A stretch of 64,000 nt of DNA, taken from positions 160,100,150 through 160,164,149 of the forward strand of contig JAVHZZ010000007.1 in NCBI GenBank assembly GCA_036250195.1. Reading direction: 5' to 3'. Positions 24,701 through 36,700 of the stretch are shown here, piece by piece. The notes under the pieces were generated by a model. That model had not been told where the DNA came from and did not search any database. It worked only from the letters and a program-made list of their open reading frames with translations. How positions within the stretch are numbered: position 1 is the first letter of the stretch; each line of letters starts with the position of its first letter. This stretch comes from Mixophyes australis. Taxonomy: Eukaryota; Chordata; Amphibia; Anura; Limnodynastidae. A program made the translations under genes and the position numbers.

Positions 24701-27700
24701 TGGGTCAATATATCCAGCGTAATGTCCAGCCTCAGATTGATTACCTTAGGAGCCGGATTGGGGTGTGGAAGCAGCTGCCATTGTCGGTCACAGGTAGAAT
24801 TAATCTGGTCAAAATGATAGTTCAACCAAAGTTTTTGTATGTTTTGCAGCAGTCGCCGGTCTATATCCCCCATAGTACATTGCGTTACATTGAACATCTC
24901 ATGGCTTCTTTGGTGTGGGCAGGCAGGAGGGCAAGAGTTAAGCTTACTACTTGATATCGTTCTCAAGGGTCGGGGGGTTTGGCTTTGCCGAATCCGAATC
25001 TACGGCTTTATTATTTTGCCTTCCAGTTAGCACATATTGAGGTATGGTTCCGGTCGCGGTCGGGTCTAGACTTGCATGATTTTTTGGTCTCTGAGACAGG
25101 ATCTAGTCATACACGTGTGCAGTTTCTTCTGGCCGGAAGAAAAGTTGGGAGGGACCCCCCTTTATTAATACAGGCCATGAAGGTTTGGAGATTGTCATCC
25201 CAAATTGGAGGTGGATTGGATCTGGATCCGTGCACATTTGGATTTTGGAGAACTGATTAAGATGGAGGGGGCTGGAGCTTGGCGGAACTACAATATAACA
25301 CACATTGGACAATTGTATGACAACGGTATATTATATTCATTTGAACAACTTCAGACACTACATGAACTACCTAGGGGTTACTTTTATAGATATTTGCAAT
25401 TAAGACATGCTCTGGCCTCGCAGTTTCGGGAGCTGCCCCGAGCTTTAGTGCAGATTCCTTGAGGGTGCAACGGTCAAGGTTGGGACAAAGACGGCAAATT
25501 TCATTTTTGTATTCAATATTGGTGGAAGAATCTGGTGAAGGGGGCTTGCCGGAGCTGCGATGCAGGTGGGAGGGTGATCTGGGGTGTCTTAGTGACAAGG
25601 CATGGAATGTGGTGTTATGTAGCCCGAAAGAGGTCACCGCATCAGTCAGATTTCGCCAGGTCCAGTTTTTTCTGTTACACAGGGCGTATCTCACCCCTCT
25701 TCGGCTTTCTAAGTTCAGTGGTGGTCAGAGGGTGCTGTGTCCCAAGTGTAAGAGTGAGAAAGGGGACTTTTGGCATATGCTCTGGGAGTGTCCATTGCTT
25801 TCATCCTTTTGGGGAGAGGTGGAGGATTGTATTAAAAGATTGGAGGTGGGAGTGGTGACCTTGACTCCAAAACTCTCTATATTCGGTTTAGGCTTGAACA
25901 AAAAAAAACGTAGACTTATTAGATTGCTTATCAACACGTTACTTATGTTGGCAAAGGTGGTGATAGCTAGGAAGTGGATGGCACCAAAAGGTCCGACTTT
26001 GAATAGCTGGATCGACCTTGTTAATGATACAGTCGGCCATGAAAGGTTCATGTACACCAGCAGGAACCTAGTGGATAAGTATGAAAGAATATGGTATAGA
26101 TGGAGGATATCCCCATATGTCACGGAGGGATTGAGGGAGGTGGAGCTCTCCTAATGAATGCTCGGGGCAGACATCCAGCCGCCTATTATGTAATTAAGGT
26201 CAACGATTGTATTTTGTATTATCAAAGTTGTACCATTATCTCATTATATCTTGAAAATATGCATATCTTTGCTTGGAAATGTGAATGTTAATGTTTTTTG
26301 CTTTTTCTGATCGCATGGTGTATGAATACTTGACAATACTTGTATCACTGTATGGGGTATAGTTGGGGGATTAGCCTAATGTTTTGCGCTTTTTTGTTGT
26401 TTAAATGTTAAGAAAAGGGAAAAAAAAAATGCAATAAAATTTTACCTGATTTAAAAAAAAAATGTCTTTCATTTTAGATCTTTAGAGCAATAGTAAACAA
26501 CTGCCTGAGTACCGCAGAGAGGAGACAACTGACATCCATAACGTTCCCGGCCATTGGGACAGGTATTCTGGCATTTCCCAGAGACGTTGCGGCTGCTTTA
26601 TTACTTGAAGAGATTCTCAAATTCAGTAGGAAAAATAAAATCCAGAATATTCAAGAAGTGAATTTCATGCTGCACCCGAAAGATACGGAAACTGTTAAGG
26701 TAAAAAATGTTATTATTTACAAGATTATTCAAAATAACATAATAGTAAATACTAGCACTCAGTGTGTCTGTGAGTACCTCTGTTCTGGAGATACCTCTTA
26801 TCTAATCAGGTTAGTGTCCTAATGTATCATAAAGCCAGGTATTAGACAGGTCGGGGAGCCCCAACACCTCTCACACTCACAGAAGTATCTGTGAGATGCA
26901 GAGGAGCAGGTCCAGAAGAGGAGGTGAACAATCATGGACGGGAGACTGATCTAATGGTCAGGGTGCTGAGATACAACCAGACAAACAGCTGAATCAACGC
27001 TAGGAGAACATAAATGGCAGAGGAAGGAGTGCGGACACTGGTGTCCATCAATACGCAGTGCGTCCATTCAGCTCACTTCCTGCAATATCCATGCACCTGG
27101 CTGGGCGCTGATTGTGCATCAGCCTATAGCTCGTTAGTCATGACCAATGAGAGGTAAGGTGCCTGCAAGTCCCTCACACACACTAACAGAGCTATACTGT
27201 ATGGATGTGTCTGCTGAGGATCAAGCTGGATGCAAGGAGCAAAGGTATAATACAACAAACACAAACAAAGAAATAAAGGAATCAAACTGGTCTTTCACTT
27301 AAGTATCAGAGCTGAGCCAAGTAATAGTGCACAGCGTGGTCATTGCTACACTTATCCATAAATATAGAAATTATCAGCACACACTTATCAAGTATATGAT
27401 TAAAACCACTTTGATCACAAGACCAATTTCCCATTTCCTGTAGAGAATTCTATAAATATTTACAAATAAGACACTGGATTACTGAACTAATCAAACAATG
27501 TAATACCTTACGCAGGCGCGGGCTGGCAACATGCAGCCCGGGGGGCGCGTGCCATGTGATGCGGCCGCCTGTGCGGTGATGCGGCTGCAACGTGTGTCCG
27601 TGGATGCAGTATTGAGGTAATATTGCATCCATGGGGGGGGGGGGCGGCCGGCCCGAACAGTGGTCACTCTGAGCGGCCCAGGGGCCCCCCGGCCCGCCAC

Positions 27701-30700
27701 TGACCTTACGGCTACCCCCTACCCTATTATTCACAAAACTTACAAAAGGAGCTGGTAAAGGGGTCAAATGATACAATGTGCTTTGGTCTGATAAAACATG
27801 ACCGTGGGAGCGTACACACTCATGTGATATCTGACCTAACAGTCGTTTATCTTATGATTGGCGTGATAATTGGTTGAAAAACCTGCAGTGTGAACCCAGC
27901 TTAAGAGGTAAGAAGATCTTACATGTGTTTATTTCAGCAGAACAATGGGAACACATATTACAGAGATGTTGATTAGATTCCAAACAAATTATTTCTAACT
28001 AGACTGCACCAAATGTGACCTACTGAATAGATGTTTTGCTGGGGGACATGTGACACGTCATTTGGGATTGCCCAGGCACTATTAGACTTCTATCCTCCCC
28101 AAAGACTTACACATGACCCTCCTGGGTCACATACTTATAGTAACAAGGGCAGTAATCGTCCAGCAATGGAAAAACACATCACCCACAAACATAACTAAGT
28201 TTGTTGCCAAAATGCTATATAGTTTGGAGATAGGAACTCTAGGTGCACCCTATTCCTCTGCTGCCTCCTCCTCTCTCATGAATATATGAGAGAAGGAGAA
28301 AGTCTTCAGCTCGCCAGACAAAGAACTCAACCGATCTCTCACTGAACAGCTGGATGTGTCATAACACTCAATACGAATAGAGTGCGCTATATATCAGTAT
28401 AGTTTAACAAATGTTAATACCGCCTCCTTCTACTCCTCTCCGCCCCCTTTTTGTTTCCTATACCCCTTAATTTTGTAAAATATTTCATAAAAACTATTGA
28501 TGCTCAACCTCTGTTATTTCATTTTACAGTTGATAAGAGCGCACTGACTCTTCCTATATTTATAGCTCTTTACCTCTCCTATATACAACAATGTAAACAT
28601 CGCCTATTATAGTTTCTCTCCTAATATGATGATGTAATATAATATAATGTGAGCACACTGATTATTATTATGCTTTTATATTTAGGACTTTTCCAGAGAA
28701 TTAACTAAAACAAAAGACAGATATCATAAAGAGAAAAAGAAAGAACATAACCAAAAGAACAAAAATGTCCCAGCGACCAGTCAGAGAGCACAAGAAGGTA
28801 CAGGAGCCGGTGCAGGAGCCGGTGCAGGAGCAGGTGCAGGAGCCGCTGCAGGGGCCGTTGCAGGGGCCGCTTCAGGAGCCGGTCCAGGAGCAGGTCCAGG
28901 TGAGTGATGTTAGTTCTATTACACAAGGGCTGCAATGCCCATGGCTGGGTTTAGGACACACAAACCAGTCATGTGAGGAGGAAATGTTTCTCTATAGCAC
29001 AGCTTTGCACATTTTTAAGATTTGAGTTACATTTCCTGTCCATACACTATGTATTGTGGCACGAGAACCCTTCTTGTGATGCTCACACAAACAACTTCTT
29101 GCTGATAACAGTGCTTTCATTGTTCCATCACAATAAACAGCATACGCTCCCGGCAGGATGACACCTGGAAAACTAACCCTAAGTAGACATAGTCCTCCTG
29201 TCTAGACACCGGCAACTGTCGCCCTGCAAATACGCACAATACAGGTTTTTATGTTTGAGACCCTCCCACAGTCCTAGCTTGATGGACAAGTGACATGCCC
29301 ATCTTGTCTGTAAAGGGAGCTCTCTGCAGGTGCAGACCTCATTGGAGATATACCCCATCAACTTGCTGTTAGCTGTGGAAAAAAGACACTTTCAAACCAT
29401 TTCAAAACATGTAAGTTACATCACACTCTACTATTATTTTGTCACACCTATGTCCTCCGCCTGTTTATCTTTCAGCTAGGTACACTGCTGTATAAGTGTT
29501 GTAATGTCTGCAGACTGTCAGTGAAATAGCTAATTCCTCTCCCTTAATCACAATACATAATAACAGTCAATGCATTTGTGCCAGGTGCATTATTACATAT
29601 AAATGCAAATAACAAAGAAACTCCCTTAAACAGGCACTTGAATAAATACATGAACTTCAGCTGCTGTTAATGGGGCTTCAACAAAATTGCTATAGGTCAT
29701 TGTTCAAAATCCAATATTAAATTTAATAAAATCATATCCATCAATCAATCATCATCAACATTTATCGATATAGCACCAGGAAATTCCGTAGCGCTTTATA
29801 ATTGAAGACAAACAGTAATAAAACAATACTGGGTGATACAGACAAACAGAGAGGTGTCACGGAATTAGCAGAGGTGGCCACTAGCCGGTATTGGTACAAC
29901 TGAACAGGGAGGCGCGGAGTCTAACGTACCCCCGGTACTCACCAGGGACCCCCGCGAGGGAGTTTGGGCTTTGCTGCAAAGGATAGGCAGGTCGCGGTTC
30001 TCCGAGATGGTCACCAGTGTAGTGACGGGACAAGTCAGGCGTAGTAGAACAATCCGGGTCAGAACCAGCCAATCAGAACAATAAACAGGGTATGCAGGAT
30101 ACAGGAACCACAAGAAGGTGCTGGAGCAAGATAGTGAACCAATATTCTGGCACCATAATGGCGCCAGAGACTTCTATATAAGCAGCCAGAAGTACCCTAT
30201 GGGATCTATGCACAAAACCACAATAATAACTCTACCACACATATAAAAATATAGAAATAAAAACAAAATATCAAAACTTGGGATATATTTTGACACTATA
30301 ACCTCCAGTCTAATGTCATAAAGAACAAAAGCAGTTATCAGAACGTGTGCAAAGCCACAGTCATAGCAAAATACAAAGTCTCAATAACTGACGTAGTTGT
30401 AGCTCTAAGAGGAACAAAGTCCGACCGGCAGTAAGAAACCTTAGTAACTGCATGAACAATAAAACATACTAGTGATGAAATGCAGCTAAAGTAACGCGAT
30501 AGGACAGCAATTATTGTAAGATGTCCACTGCCTCCAGCAGCTTCCCCAAGACCTCGGTCTCTGCTGTGCTAATAGGCAGATATCCTACATGGAATCCTCA
30601 GGAACCATGAATCAGTCACATGAGAGACTGAAACTGCGGACAGACCAGCAATGTATAATGCGCTAACGCATTTTGACGTGTGAAATCACGACTGCTTCAG

Positions 30701-33700
30701 AGGGATCAGAAATTCACAATCTATTTATTAGTAAGGCTTATTTCCCATGGCTGTATTTTATCATTTATATATATATAAAACTTAGTGATACTCACATGCC
30801 TACTGTTCCGGAGAGGTAAAGGTTAATAGTTGTAAATCTCAATGCAATCATCCATGAATATGCCACTTTATCGATTCACAGAGATGATTAGTAACAAAAT
30901 ATAATAAAGGAATTAAATTTGCATAATGTAAAGAAATAACACACAATCAATCTTTAAAACTGACAGAGTGATCACAAGATCGTAAGAACTCATTCATACA
31001 TATTACACTCACGTTTCTAATTTGTATTATTTAGCAACCATAGCATAATGCTTGGGAATATAGTATTATTCCTGCTGTATGGAAGATTAGAGTTTTGACA
31101 CTTATGTAACACTTAATAATGGCAGTTCTTATAAGTGCGAGTATCTGACTTATAATGAGGCGTACTGGCAGAAATACAGACCGACCATAAAGTTTACATT
31201 CGCTACAGTGATATTCATCTACAGCAAGTAATAATGTGGATACAAAAATACTTATATAATACATATAACCTCTGCTAAATATAAAACACCAGCTCATGAA
31301 GCAGGTTATCCAGAACAGCAGTCTTAGGGGTAGATTTACTAAACTGTGGGTTTGAAAAAATGGAGATGTTGCCTATAGCAACCAATCAGATTCTAGTTAT
31401 CATTTATTTAGTACATTCTACATAATGACAGCTAGAATATGATTGGTTGCTATAGGCAACATCTCTACTTTTTAAACCTGCAGTTTAGTAAATATACCCC
31501 ATAATGTTGTCAAAATGAGAATTTCCTGTATTATCCTGAGAAGGAACGGATATTGAGATAATTCATCAGACATAGAGGAACATGATTACTAGTACGTGAT
31601 CATGGTGGTGAAGGACACTCACATAACCAACCAATTCCAAGGGGAATGACAATGAGGAGGTGGGAGGTGAAACGTCCACATTTTATACTAATGTAAAATG
31701 TTATATAAAAAGCAGCTATTATTTAAGAATGGTCTTAATTGAATTTATAGCGTAAAACATGGCTCTTGTAATAAGAACGCTACTTTCTGCACACTTGTAT
31801 AGTAACATGTTGATGGTTTCTTGCAGCTTTCTTTGGGTTAGTGCAAACCCTGACACTGGGCGTCCATGAGATGAAGATCGGATCTATCACGTATCAGGTA
31901 AAGACTGGAGATATAACCAAGGAAGACACCGACGTCATTGTCAATTCAACCGACCCAACGTTTACTCTCAGATCAGGTATGTATCTGCCCCATCTGCTGG
32001 TGGGGGACAGGGGTAACTGTGTAACCTGTATCTGCCCCATAGTGCTGTACCCCAGAGGAGACAGCTGTCCCTGTATTCATTCTCAGTCCTATATACAGGA
32101 CCATCAGCCTAGAAACCTGTTCTGTAAATCTGTCTCTGGAAGGCTGGGTCCTGTTACAGCAAAACCTTGTTCCCTTCGTAGCTGTGTATTACTGACATAT
32201 GTACTAATTACCTGTGTATTACCAAGTATTAATGACCTATGCACTAATTACCTGTGTATTACCAAGCATGTATGACCTATGTACTAATTACCTGTGTATT
32301 ACAAAGTATTAATGACCTATGCACTAATTACCTGTGTATTACCAAGTATTAATGACCTATGTACTAATTACCTGTGTATTACCAAGTATTAATGACCTAT
32401 GTACTAATTACCAGTGTATTAACAAGTATTAATGACCTATGTACTAATTACCTGTGTATTACAAAGTATTAATGACCTATGTACTAATTACCTGTGTATT
32501 ACCAAGTATTAATGACCTATGTACTAATTACCTGTGTATTACCAAGTATTAATGACCTATGTACTAATTACCTGTGTATTACCAAGTATTAATGACCTAT
32601 GTACTAATTACCTGTGTATTACCAACTGTGTATGCCCCAAGATGTAGAATAATCGCTGCCACCAGCAGTCTCCTTCATCTGCACCTCAGATTGCGTGAGT
32701 CTGGAGGCCTATGATTGAGCACGAGTTAACAGACTTAGGACCCGGTTGGAATGAGGGCATCTTCAGGGCGATGTTGCATGGGAGAATCACACTGGCCCAT
32801 CCTGCCACCTCTGGTCCGCAAACCTTTTTTGGGTTAGCTACCAGAGGTTTGAGAGCTGCAGCCTATTTCACAGTCCCTGGTGATCCTACATATGTTTGTC
32901 TGCAGGAGAAACTCCAGAAGGGGGTGGGGAGATGGGACGACCAGCAGATGGAAACGGTGGTTAATGTAGAACCATATCGCAGACTGTTAAATAAACTTGA
33001 AAGCTTGAGATTGGATTCTAAGATGGTTAAATGGAAAAGATCTTGACTGCAGGATGGAAAACAGAGTTATAGTAAATGGAGTACATTCACTGGAGGGAAA
33101 GGTTACCAGTGGAGAACCCCACGGATCTGTACATGGACCAGTGCTGCTTAATATCTTTATTGGAGACATTGCAAATGGTATTGAAGGGATAGTATGCCTT
33201 TTTGCAGATGACACAAAAATATGCAACAGGGTAGACCCACCAGGAGGGGTAAAACAAATGATTGATGGTCTAGGTAGACTAGAGGAATGGTCAAGAGAGT
33301 GGCAAATACATTTTAATGCCAAAAAATGCAAAATCATGTAGGTGTTAAATACCCAAAGGCTACATATAATAATGACATAATAATGGAAACTACTGAGGAG
33401 GAAAGAGTCACTATTTCATATGACTTAAAGGCAGGTAAGCAATGCAACAAAGCAATAAGGAAGGCAAGTCAGATGCTTGGTTGTAGGAATCGGTGGCAGA
33501 GATAAAGAAGTAATAATTCTACCAGAGTGCTTTAACCCTCTTCTCTCCCTTGGCTCCCAAGTGCTTGGCGACGAAAACGCTCCCTTCACCCAGTCATCTC
33601 ACATTCCCTGTCAATTTGGAACTCCTCATCCCAAAAATTTGGCCTCTCTCCTCACCCCACCCCAATGTTGCCATTATTTAAGTGACTTTTCTCCTGGGCT

Positions 33701-36700
33701 CACTCCTAAAGTGTTTCAACCATGGCTCTTGCAGGGTGTCAGATATCTCATTGACCTCACCTCCACTATAACATTCCCTCAATTTTCTGATATTCTCACC
33801 TCCACATCCCCTCAAAGTATTTCTATCAATATTTACAGATACGCCACTACCATAATAGTATCAAAACACGCCTTTCCTTCCGCTCTCTCACCACCTATGA
33901 GAACCTTTGCCTATCTCATACCTCTACAAAAGGTCTAATTTCTACAATATTTCACAAACTTGCCCCGACCACTCCAGGCCTTAGGGAATCTCACAAACTT
34001 GCTTGGGAAAGAGACCTTGGTGAAACTTTACTAGACGAAGAATGGTCTGAAATTTATGAACACGCAGCCTCCTGTTCGATCTGTAAATGTTTATAAGGTG
34101 ATGTACCGGTGGCACTATGTGCCGTCGCGTCTCCATAAGATCCTCCCAGACTCTTCTGACTGGTGTTGGCGGGGTTACTCCCAGGAAGGCACCTTCCTCC
34201 ATATCTGGTGGGGGTTCCCAAAGCTTACTCGCTTTTGGACTGAGGTTAAGCAATTGATTCAGTCGGTCCTTCAGATTGACATCCCTCTGGAGCTCAATTT
34301 TTTTCTTCTAACTTTGGGAGCACCCTCAGCGATCCGTCATCAGAACAAGTTAACTCGACACATCATCTCAGCAGCTACCTGCCAAATCACTGTGGACTGG
34401 TGACCACAGGCCCTACCACCCCTCCAGGCCATTATTAATAGAGTTTGGCTGACCCAACGCATGTAATATATGACCAGATTTATTCACAATTCTTTGAGAG
34501 TCTTCACCAAAGTCTGGAGCTCATGGCTCTCTTATTTACAAGCCTGCTCTCCTTACTTGTGACCTCACCTGATTCTGCACTCTCCGTATTCCTGCCTCGT
34601 CCTCCCATTTACCCTGATCGCTACCTTGGACATTAACCACTCTTCTTCTCTTTCTCTTTTCGTTCTTATCCCTGTCTATACTTTTTTCTCCTTTCTTCTC
34701 TATCTTTCTGTTCTTTATTATAAAATCCTTGGTCAACCTTTTTTTCTTAAGTATTGATGTCACCTATGCATTGAGTGATCTTGTGACAAAGCTGGTCCTG
34801 GTTACTGTATGATTATTATGCTTATATTTTCGTGCTTGCAATGTTGGTTGTACTTCGTTGTTTGACCAGGTCAAAATAAAACTTTAAAAAAGTAATAATA
34901 TCACTGTATAGGTCATTGGTACGGCCTCATCTAGAATACTGTGTTCAGTTCTGGAGGCCATAAATCCAGAAGGATATAAACACATTACAGACTGTACAAA
35001 GAAGGGCAACTAAAATGCCTACAGCACAAAACTTACCTGGAAAGACTAAAGATCTTATTATGTATAGTTTGGAGCAGAGAAGGGAAAGGGGGGACATGAT
35101 AGAAACTTTCATATATATCCAGGGTTATAACAAGGTGCAGGAGGGAAACATTCTACAAAGGAAGAGAAGTATTAGAACACGAGGACATGTACTGACACTG
35201 GGGGGGAAGAGAAGTATTAGAACACGAGGACATGTACTGACACTGGGGGGGAAGAGAAGTATTAGAACACGAGGACATGCACTGACACTGGGGGGAAGAG
35301 AAGTATTAGAACACGAGGACATGTACTGACACTGGGGGGAAGAGAAGTACTAGAACACGAGGACATGTACTGACACTGGGGGGAAGAGAAGTATTAGAAA
35401 ACGAGGACATGTACTGACACTGGGGGGAAGTAGGTTCAGAGGAAATTACATCACAGAAAGGGTAGTGGATAAGTGGAATAGCCTCCCATCAGAGGTGGTA
35501 GAGGCTAATACAGTAGAGCAATTTAAACATGCTTGAGATACACATAAGGATATCCTTACAAAGAAATAAAGATCAAATAGGGTTGGAGTTCTGTACCAGG
35601 TTGTTTTGTGAGAACTCTGCCCACATAAGCAATTAGGACCAGTTGTCCTGGGCATTGGAGACAAAGCACCATTGTCCGTTCTCCCATCTGTACACCCATC
35701 ATGCTGTAGGCCACAGTCTCTCCTCTTTGTAAGGCAGGGAATAGGCTGGAACTGGAGACTTGAATTAAATAACTCCACCCATTGGGTCTCAACAAAACAC
35801 TATGTAGGGGGAGGTCAACAGGATTAAGGTCAATATCTAAATATAAACACTCCTGGGAGTGGGAGCATAGGCTCCAGTCACCCCATAGAATCTGCTTTAT
35901 ACAGTATATATCCTCATAGCCAGATGTACGTTCACCTGTTATTTCCAGGACATCTACAGCAGCCAGATAAATTATTACTGTCATTGTAGCATCCTCTGCA
36001 ATGTAACATTATACAGCTGTGTATGACGCTCTAATGTAACAGTGTATTATCTTTGTGTTCCTGAAATCACACTGTGTGATTTGCAACATAGCGGTGGACC
36101 CTCAGACCCTCCCCCCTTATATAATGTACAGTCTCCCTTAATATACATGTGTTTACTTTTTCAGGTGTCTCTAAAGCCATCCTGGATGCCGCAGGGCAGA
36201 GTGTACTCGATGAATGCACCCTACTAGGTAAGAATGTATTTCTGTTATTTGTTGTTAAAGGGGAACAATAATCTGTGATGTATGAATTGTCTTGTGGCTT
36301 CTTCTCAGATGATAACATTGGTCCCGTCACCTAAACACATTTGTGGCCATTTTTTGGGCTAAGCCAATATTCATCCTACGACTCCATTAGTGAGTTGACC
36401 AATGCTTTGTGTCTGATATCTCCGCGCTGTTACCCGGCTGTATTCTTAGGAAGCTGATTCAGCATATAAAAATTACATCTTTTATGAAAGATTTGGACAC
36501 AAAACTAAATCTAATTTAAATAAACATTTCCAAACTGGAAAAAATACAGAAGCGCAGCGTATTCTACTTATCTGCCACACGTACGCCCTCCACACTTCCT
36601 CAGTCTGCTTTATATGTGCACGGAGACGATCCGTGTCCGTGTTTGTAGCACATACACATATCTCACAACACTGAGACATGCAAAATCGGGACATAATAAA

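Larger units (their letters stand above)
20579..26459 (+). mobile_element. L1-like (frog L1/Tx1 group) non-LTR retrotransposon
   Basis: A 16-base direct repeat aaatgtctttcatttt flanks it (20563-20578 and 26460-26475). The 5' end begins tggggggcatggcctggtga, a GC-rich start of the kind seen in full-length frog L1 elements. ORF1 (21213-22076) is intact. ORF2 (22571-26154) is broken. The 3' end has an AATAAA followed by ttttacctgattt and an A tail. The element has both ends, but the ORF2 breaks mean it is no longer autonomous. It is in the sense direction relative to the host gene. Confidence 0.93.
5914..26477 (+). other. PARP14-like intron 2 (20.6 kb)
   Basis: Phase-0 intron splitting macrodomain 2. 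It consists of the 51-bp array (6170-19640), about 0.9 kb of ordinary AT-rich sequence (19640-20562) with a fossil 51-bp unit near 20183-20216, and the L1-like element (20579-26459), which ends next to the acceptor. Confidence 0.85.
28900..31826 (+). other. PARP14-like intron 4
   Basis: Phase-1 intron. Contains an L2-like tail in reverse (about 29745-29830), a dispersed repeat (29865-30190) and a palindromic MITE (31323-31500). No gene seen in 28900-29740, 30190-31320 or 31500-31826. Confidence 0.6.
32985..35575 (+). mobile_element. CR1-type LINE, split by an L1 insertion
   Basis: The first part (to 33517) encodes reverse transcriptase remnants: [15 protein letters not shown] and CLFADDTKI (FADDTK at 33200-33217). 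The second part, from 34900, continues with the CR1 C-terminus: text encoding [30 protein letters not shown] and the tail 'ggaatagcctcccatcagag'. The frame is broken in several places, so it is a dead copy. Confidence 0.82.
31977..36164 (+). other. PARP14-like intron 5
   Basis: Phase-1 intron with a 40-bp minisatellite (32190-32632), a CR1 copy (about 32985-35575) that is split by an L1 3' end and holds its own minisatellite, and unassigned sequence at 32635-32985 and 35576-36164. Confidence 0.7.

Noticed and set aside
25371..26123. Minus-strand open frames of 107 and 132 codons
   Set aside because: Shadows of the L1 ORF2 C-terminal region on the opposite strand.
32711..33046. 111-codon frame as a host gene
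   Set aside because: Its last part runs into CR1 sequence and the first part matches nothing I know; no splice signals link it to the host gene.
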